Below, in pieces: positions 5,939 through 6,564 of a stretch of 6,564 nucleotides of DNA (position 1 is its first letter; each line of letters starts with the position of its first letter). The stretch is from Legionellales bacterium UBA5158 (lineage in GTDB: Bacteria; Pseudomonadota; Gammaproteobacteria; DSM-16500). A model generated the notes under the pieces. The model had not been told where the DNA came from. It saw only the letters and a program-made list of their open reading frames with translations, and searched no databases. The DNA lies in assembly GCA_002413665.1 (NCBI GenBank), contig DHXK01000292.1:10686-17249 (forward strand), given 5' to 3'. The translations under genes were made by a program, and so were the position numbers.

Positions 5939-6107
5939 CATGTATTTGAGAGGCTATTGCCTCTCCCCGGAAAAGAGCAATTAATTACAGAAAAAGAAAA
6001 GTTAGTTAATATTAATCTCGTTGCTGACGACCACAAGTATGCTTTGCAGAAGCCACAATTACACGCCGGCGATCGTAAAGAAATCACATCCATACTATTC
6101 AGATAAA
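5939..6107 (+). pseudogene. Unassigned coding-like fragment
   Basis: A plus-strand frame is open from 5939 to a TAA at about 6105, after a stop at 5936-5938, and has no ATG. Its translation (including LLPLPGKEQLITEKEKLVNI, then NLVADDHKYALQKPQLHAGD) has a natural amino-acid composition, balanced in charged and hydrophobic residues, more so than the Cys-rich minus-strand frame opposite it (5908-6093). It may be a remnant of a degraded gene. Its first codons overlap the operon hairpin. I do not recognise it, and chance is quite possible. Confidence 0.22.
5948..5965 (+). terminator. GC-rich hairpin just after the envelope operon
   Basis: GAGAGGC-TATT-GCCTCTC is a perfect 7-bp stem with a 4-base loop, 14 bases past the stop codon at 5931-5933. 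The position suits a transcription terminator or 3'-end stabiliser. No T run follows (CCCGGAAAAG), so it is not a canonical intrinsic terminator. Confidence 0.5.
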
Positions 6108-6120
6108 ATTTATGATGCAG

Positions 6121-6151
6121 TTGTTACGCTAGTTACATTTTAGCGTAACAA
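6121..6151. terminator. Perfect 11-bp hairpin over the stop codon of the ATP-grasp remnant
   Basis: TTGTTACGCTA and TAGCGTAACAA flank a 9-base loop (GTTACATTT). The minus-strand stop codon (6140-6142) sits at the loop-stem junction. No T tract follows on either strand. It is likely a 3'-end structure for convergent transcription, or a small palindromic site. Confidence 0.45.
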
Positions 6152-6508
6152 TAAATCATTGACTCTATTTTCTAATGCATGAACACTCAGCACATCAGGT
6201 GCAACAACTAAATATTCCAATTGTTTTGCATAATTATCTTCAACAGTCAGCAATACTACCCCACTATTATTCTCAGCATTTAACAACAAATTTTCTTCAT
6301 TTAAACGTTGGTATGTCTTTACAAAAAAATCTATTCTCAAACCGTTACGAGTGAGAACAAACATTTTATGTTGAAACCCTATACCAAAAAGATGCTGCGC
6401 TAAAACATAAGCATGCGTTTCTGCTCCTGGACGAACATTAATTTCGGTGAATAAAATTCTGTTATCTTGAGTCGCCCAAGTGGAAAAAAAGACATCTAAA
6501 AGAAATAA
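6140..6508 (-). pseudogene. C-terminal remnant of an ATP-grasp ligase (PGM1/peptide-ligase-like)
   Basis: The minus frame is open from 6508 to TAA 6140-6142, 122 codons, and is closed upstream by TGA at 6509-6511. Residues 5-11 DVFFSTW and 19-42 (LFTEINVRPGAETHAYVLAQ and following LFG) resemble the end of an ATP-grasp domain: the E-I-N-x-R motif carries the Glu and Asn that bind magnesium. The T-H of GAETHA and the later SGVVLLTVED plus LEYLVVA recall the PGM1-like peptide ligase C-terminus (EIN-R-GGTTHP, then GVV). Beginning at the internal ATG 6362-6364 gives only 74 residues and drops the motif, and it has no ribosome binding site. Upstream of the TGA the frame reads a short peptide starting with ATG at 6554-6556, just after another stop, with no ATP-grasp features. 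So the N-terminal and central ATP-binding parts are lost or frameshifted beyond the window. Subfamily is tentative. Confidence 0.5.
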
Positions 6509-6564
6509 TCAGCAAAGAAAGAATAATTGATTTTGATGATAGTGATCAAATGACATTTAATTAC

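Noticed and set aside
5908..6093. 61-codon minus-strand frame
   Set aside because: It overlaps the end of the exported-protein gene and the operon hairpin, and is Cys/Ser-rich without a ribosome binding site.
1..6564. CRISPR array, tRNA/rRNA genes, insertion-sequence transposase
   Set aside because: I saw no regularly spaced repeats, no cloverleaf, and no transposase or integrase motifs in any frame I read.

Overview
The window is AT-rich, with long A and T homopolymers, and looks like a gammaproteobacterium of the Legionella/Coxiella type (order Legionellales). I infer this from three things: a small outer-membrane beta-barrel of the kind common in that group, a leaderless helical-repeat protein ending in a eukaryotic CaaX prenylation box (a typical trait of Icm/Dot effectors), and decayed accessory genes. 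No marker gene in the window proves the taxonomy.

Layout. Bases 1-68 hold the start of an Asn/Gln-rich protein on the minus strand, cut by the window edge. Bases 231-1736 (minus) encode a 501-residue protein that appears to be an internally duplicated helical-repeat protein and ends in Cys-Val-Val-Met. Bases 1737-2132 carry no convincing gene but contain two adjacent small hairpins and an approximately 125-bp imperfect palindromic element (1997-2121). Bases 2133-2498 (minus) encode a 121-residue protein with two membrane segments, driven by a perfect extended -10 promoter. Bases 2604-3116 (plus) are a relic of an arylsulfatase in which the N-terminal catalytic-site part is joined in frame to a C-terminal piece; most of the enzyme is missing.

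Bases 3233-5933 (plus) look like a two-gene operon: a secreted beta-barrel outer-membrane protein, then, 14 bp later, a roughly 631-residue cysteine-paired exported protein. The second gene is out of frame within its signal peptide at a run of nine T. A -1 shift there restores a textbook signal peptide, so the gene is either expressed by slippage, phase-variable, recently broken, or affected by a sequencing error. A 7-bp GC-rich hairpin follows its stop codon. Bases 5939-6107 hold an unassigned coding-like fragment. Bases 6140-6508 (minus) are the C-terminal remnant of an ATP-grasp ligase, whose stop codon lies in the arm of an 11-bp perfect hairpin.

The intact genes do not form one pathway. 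The window reads as accessory DNA: one candidate host-directed protein, one envelope operon, and several decaying remnants. The strongest leads are the CaaX-ending duplicated repeat protein and the T9 frameshift.
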